A stretch of 64,000 nucleotides of DNA from positions 126,717 through 190,716 of the forward strand of contig NZ_HG726021.1 of NCBI RefSeq assembly GCF_000499785.1, read 5' to 3'. Each line of letters starts with the position of its first letter. Position 1 is the first letter of the stretch. The DNA is from Bacteroides neonati (GTDB lineage Bacteria > Bacteroidota > Bacteroidia > Bacteroidales > Bacteroidaceae). This document shows, piece by piece, positions 61,301 through 64,000 of the stretch. The position numbers were made by a program, and so were the translations under genes. The notes under the pieces are model-generated. The model searched no databases, was not told the origin of the DNA, and saw nothing but the letters and a program-made list of their open reading frames with translations.

Positions 61301-63643
61301 CTCTGAAGCAGTCAGGTAAATCAAGCCTTGACGGGCTTTGTTGGTCGCGTTGCCCATCTGCACCAAGTCGTCACCTATGGCGGGAACAGCTCTGTTCGTG
61401 AACTCCGATTTGAGCACAAGAATAGAATTATTGCTTATCGACGATACACGAACCCAGTAGAATTTAGCATGACCGTTTGAGAATACCTGACAGCGAACGT
61501 AATCGTCAACGACAAACTGCATATCGCCCTCGATGCCGATCACGTAGTAAGCAGGTGAGCCTGTTGTTTCGGCTACGGACTTGATGCGACCGTTGCCGTC
61601 TGATATTACCAAGCCACCGTTAACCGAACGTACCTTCGAAATAATCATCTCAAAGATCGTCATTACCTTGCGCACTACTACGTTGTCTATCTCTAAGTTC
61701 CAATCACCGTTAAGAGCCTTTGAAATCTTGAAACCTTCGCCCATTAAACCGGGAGTGAACGCTTCGGAGCTTACGTAATCTTTGATAATAGTGCGCATCA
61801 TGGTAGCCACGTGAGACACGTTCAGATCGTATGTCTCAGCGAGTGCCTGAACAAGCAGATTAAGGGTTGCTATTTGTTCCGAAGCGGTTACATTCGTAGC
61901 ATTCACCTGCACCGCATCAACTAACTTTGCAGAGATTGTTTCAAGAACACGCAAGTAATCGATATCCGCACCACCTGTGACGTTTAACCCCTTCTTTAAC
62001 TTGGCTAGCTCTTCGGCAATGAGGCTATCAACTGTTAAACCGTTCTTGACCTCGGATCCGCCAAATAGTTTTAATAGGAAATCCGTCTGATCAGGCCCTG
62101 TTCTACTAAGTGCCCTCTTCAATATCTCTGCCAATGTTTTCTTTGCCGTATACAGATTCGAATCACTCTCCGGTGTGTTTTCCCAACTTTTAATCATATC
62201 CGGCAATCCGGAGAGGGCTGCTTGTGCATAGTGCTTGGCATCTTTGATACCTTGCTCCATAACGGCCTTTCCACCCGGATTCGCCAAGTCACTAATCTCA
62301 ATATCTGCCGACAACGGCTCGTTCACCTTACGGGTAATTTTCGTTATTCGACTGTCTCGGTAACCTATTTCAGGAAAGTATTTATCACTCATCAGGTGTA
62401 TACGTTGCCCAACGGAAAGTGATACATTTCGCTTGCTCAGATCGATATAGTCGGTAGGGGCTTTATATACACTTTTATCGAGTTTGTTTTTATTCATGTA
62501 TTCCGCTACGGCAGTTTCAAACTCTGTCTCCGCTAATGCGTAATACTCCGTAGGCATGGTGATATTGTACAGAATGTAGTCATCGCCGGGCTTCATGACC
62601 AACGCACCGGGCAACTGCATTTCGTTGTCGTATGGCCATTGAGTGATGATTTCGAACTCTTTTTTATCGGCTTGGTAGTTTACTTCAAAGTCGCGCCCTG
62701 CCAAGTCTCCCGTTTCAAAGACAATTTGCTTAATCAATCCGGCTATTACATATTCGTTCGGGTTGAAGTTCAACTCCGGATCAGTGAAATAGTAGATATC
62801 AAAAGGTTTTTTATTCTCGCCCGTCTTGGTCTCTTTCCGAACCACACCTACCTTGCCGACTCTACGCGGATATATGGCCGCAAAAGCAGCTTCTTCGTAG
62901 TGCTCAATGATTCCGTAGTGCGTATTCTGCTCAAGATACTTCACACCACCGGGCAGATGTAGGCGACTGCTTCCGTATTTCTTGGGATCAATATTCCGGT
63001 TGCTTCCCATTGGGAACAAACGGGTAAAGAACTTGGCGTTCTCGTTTGTATCAAGCGTGATCTCCTTAAGTCCACTACCATAACCCAGTTCAATAAGCTC
63101 GCCATATTCACACCGGCACAGGTTGACGGTAAGACCGTCTATCCACCATTCCGTTTCGGCAGCAGTGGCAATCGATGCAAGGGCATCATTGCAATAGGTT
63201 CCGTTATAGTCAATGGTAAGATTATCGGTGGCAATAACCTCGCCTACCTTCCAATCGGTGGTTCCCATCACACGGTTGATATTCTCTACCACCAGTCTTA
63301 CCTGTTCGATTGCCGGAGCGGTGAGAGAGAAGACCGGGTTCAGTTCATTGTCCACTGTCTTCAAGCAGAGAGCACGACGGATCACGCTTTCGATACCGTA
63401 GAACTTCGTATTGTAACTCCATTCAATAGTCGATTTCTGATTCGGAATATAGGCTTCGAGCATCCGGTACCGTTTACCTAAGAAATCAACATAGTCGTTC
63501 ACATCGAGCTGCACGCGGTCAAAGAGAACAAAGGACAGGCTCAGGATATAGTCTGCCATCAACCCCTCGGCAAGTGTCGATGAGTCGGCGGGCGATATGG
63601 TTGCTTTTAACTGTCCTTCTTTATTATAAATATTGAGTTCCAT
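58331..63643 (-). CDS. Giant tail hub-fibre fusion protein
   Basis: 1770 residues. N-terminal about 490 residues: tail endopeptidase/hub-like domain (NDYVDFLGKRYRMLEAYIPN; NIDPKKYGSSRLHLPGG; RITKITRKVNEPLSADIEISD). Around 515-600 is the module shared with the prophage 1 fibre (QTDFLLKLFGGSEVKNGLTV). A carbohydrate-binding-like jelly-roll is near 905-1080 (NLLKNSSNW ... YTYSAMVL ... FFWVAYMKLERG). Ala/Lys-rich coiled coils are near 1085-1180 and 1370-1470. The C-terminus (KLTVTDGAKIGGM ... WNAPGVLWCGH ... VMIFGRNKW) matches the other fibre. It would make both tail tip and receptor-binding fibre. Confidence 0.85.
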   Translation of the reverse strand: MELNIYNKEGQLKATISPADSSTLAEGLMADYILSLSFVLFDRVQLDVNDYVDFLGKRYRMLEAYIPNQKSTIEWSYNTKFYGIESVIRRALCLKTVDNELNPVFSLTAPAIEQVRLVVENINRVMGTTDWKVGEVIATDNLTIDYNGTYCNDALASIATAAETEWWIDGLTVNLCRCEYGELIELGYGSGLKEITLDTNENAKFFTRLFPMGSNRNIDPKKYGSSRLHLPGGVKYLEQNTHYGIIEHYEEAAFAAIYPRRVGKVGVVRKETKTGENKKPFDIYYFTDPELNFNPNEYVIAGLIKQIVFETGDLAGRDFEVNYQADKKEFEIITQWPYDNEMQLPGALVMKPGDDYILYNITMPTEYYALAETEFETAVAEYMNKNKLDKSVYKAPTDYIDLSKRNVSLSVGQRIHLMSDKYFPEIGYRDSRITKITRKVNEPLSADIEISDLANPGGKAVMEQGIKDAKHYAQAALSGLPDMIKSWENTPESDSNLYTAKKTLAEILKRALSRTGPDQTDFLLKLFGGSEVKNGLTVDSLIAEELAKLKKGLNVTGGADIDYLRVLETISAKLVDAVQVNATNVTASEQIATLNLLVQALAETYDLNVSHVATMMRTIIKDYVSSEAFTPGLMGEGFKISKALNGDWNLEIDNVVVRKVMTIFEMIISKVRSVNGGLVISDGNGRIKSVAETTGSPAYYVIGIEGDMQFVVDDYVRCQVFSNGHAKFYWVRVSSISNNSILVLKSEFTNRAVPAIGDDLVQMGNATNKARQGLIYLTASEDGKPRISVMDGVNSTSLVGKNKVILGSLDGITDTDFPADFQPSGYGLYAMNVFLKGIFVLRNGKSVEGEIEAAQNAAATAQAKADTVTRLFQEFTVAGGLFESKITEVKEYADGKVDGLQVGGANLLKNSSNWRTAGWNGGVSDNGGGYTIDNTVLYHGNPTLKTDVGAGLYHPWLTIEPGIEYTYSAMVLCESYIPNNSSVPLHYHAGKDNTNQGKINVTKSDTGLNPGVWKLIHIVFKLTGDANSFRPFLYRGANSGTFFWVAYMKLERGNKPTDWTPATEDVTADAKAKADAAQAAAEAVAIAKAALAKTEASAYADGIVTAEEQRAIADAQAKLAEAKLDAQAKADDAKQAAINDAAGKYPTKTEVSTSITQLSNSISLKANQTEVAGLDNRLSSAEAKITPDAIRLTVSEQTKNIAIEYANLAAKLAGAKMLYRDPTFKIGLNGIGVYNNLGNGTVGISRLGRDPNNPTDSNYQLVITSTGYSQTPGRGGFYFSNYVHIYGEYICKIIAWIPVGSNLCFASNSIGDGGYQKWLTPTAGQGKWAEYVSYVRGGSGNTSSTNFYYLDAGAETLQWWLCYATVFECSSAEDTPTRSEVSAELDILSTEIRAKVSNDTFNALGNRVSAAEATLTVQANQIASKVSQSDFNTLGQRVGSAESAITQQATQITAQVTAVNDLTGRVASAELALNPDNIWLGLTAKVDGAIESKVKTGISIAGNEVSIFGTTILNGNLIAGIISATNITTGKLTVTDGAKIGGMVIENNTLKGGSIVLTEGAKIGGFTVNGNSLTSSDSTGKVMIGDNMIRFLRINENDSASMLAIRNDNGSVLSLYSHGATGRCLGIQAQSSAIAIESAGSHLFKQRAGEVWNAPGVLWCGHYSCSNWNPTLVRSWGDGLGLDAYGRRMVPTISRSKSGCYTITHNLGHVDYFVHAIGNAQIRDNWNWWNTTVGFLSHAANSFALQFKDDGGGEKDPAEFQVMIFGRNKW

Positions 63644-63676
63644 TTAATCAGTCTTTAATCAATGTTTAATCGTTAT

Positions 63677-64000
63677 TCAAATACCCGGCTTCGGTTCGCG
63701 AAACTTCAACTTAAAGCGTGAAGCGTAAACCGCCTCTTCTTTCAGGTATGTCAGTTGCTCATAGTTGGTACAATCCTTATAGTACATCCTATAAGTCTTA
63801 TTCAATTCCGGCACCTCGATGTTAAGCCAACCACTCTTCAAAAGCGTGATAAAGGCTGTGTACTTGGCAAACCAATCGGTTTTCGTTTCGGCGGTGAGCG
63901 CAAAATACAGGGTGATGTCACGTGCCTCGAAGCGAGGAATCGGTAACACGTCGGGCAACGCCTCACCATCTTGCTCGCGATATGCTACGGCTGTATATGG
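63677..64000 (-). CDS. Distal tail protein, 5' part outside window
   Basis: The frame is open to the window edge; the TTG at 63958 is internal, since in-frame residues (PYTAVAYREQDGEAL) precede it. The visible 107 residues are beta-rich (ITLYFALTAETKTDWFAKYTAFITLLKSGWLNIEVPELNKTYRMYYKDC), as in phage distal tail proteins. It lies 33 bases before the hub-fibre gene. Confidence 0.7.
   Translation of the reverse strand, partial: PYTAVAYREQDGEALPDVLPIPRFEARDITLYFALTAETKTDWFAKYTAFITLLKSGWLNIEVPELNKTYRMYYKDCTNYEQLTYLKEEAVYASRFKLKFREPKPGI

Larger units (their letters stand above)
57112..64000 (-). mobile_element. Prophage 2, tail end (rest outside window)
   Basis: Minus-strand tail genes resembling prophage 1 start at the right window edge and end beside tRNA-Lys. 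The tRNA 3' end may be the attachment site, but no second copy of it is visible, so this is unproven. No lysis genes lie between the fibre and the tRNA, unlike prophage 1. Confidence 0.75.

Noticed and set aside
1..64000. CRISPR arrays, insertion sequences or rRNA genes
   Set aside because: No regularly spaced direct repeats, transposase ORFs with terminal repeats or rRNA-like stretches were found.

Overview
The window looks like a Bacteroidales chromosome (Bacteroides or a close relative). The evidence is the recurring Bacteroidetes promoter (TTTG, 19-20 bases, TAnnTTTG), A-rich leaders without strong Shine-Dalgarno sequences, many SPII lipoproteins and typical Bacteroidales gene families. 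Two different but related tailed-phage prophages flank about 22 kb of ordinary chromosome.

Region 1 (1-35111) is the right part of a prophage that starts before the window. It holds tail hub and fibre genes (1-7082), a lysis cassette of holin, amidase and single-protein spanin (7279-8620), and a 10-kb cargo block on the + strand (about 8850-19126). A minus-strand early module follows (19294-33184): umuDC, VRR-NUC, ASCH, MazG-like, PAPS-reductase-like, SNF2 helicase, PD-(D/E)XK nuclease and RecT. Next come a repressor with inverted-repeat operators (33227-33689), a lipoprotein, and an attachment site in the 3' half of a tRNA-Pro(UGG) gene (35069-35111). No integrase is visible at this end. The cargo is built of short cassettes with their own promoters and terminators. 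Many look like anti-phage or toxin-antitoxin functions: XRE-ImmA/IrrE with a partner, a HEPN-like protein, putAbiC with a small partner, AbiH, a GIY-YIG protein, a DUF2589-like peptide and RnlA/RnlB. Two cassettes share a duplicated promoter segment, and several share a terminator.

Region 2 (35113-57111) is chromosomal. It contains trmN6, lon-tgt-lptG-like, a degenerate thioredoxin-fold protein, serB, a DEAD-box helicase, ugd and rfbC for sugar nucleotides, an HU-SPOR membrane protein, an FHA protein and a lipoprotein cluster. It continues with a LacI regulator divergent from uxaC, an acyltransferase, an MBL-fold hydrolase and tRNA-Lys(CUU).

Region 3 (57112-64000) is the tail end of a second prophage on the minus strand. 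Its 1770-residue hub-fibre fusion shares modules with the split hub and fibre genes of prophage 1. Both prophages carry, just after the small genes behind the fibre, a related GC-rich hairpin that reads as a terminator on the strand opposite the tail genes. A promoter on that same opposite strand suggests a conserved small RNA.

Most function calls are from family motifs read by eye. No database search was possible.
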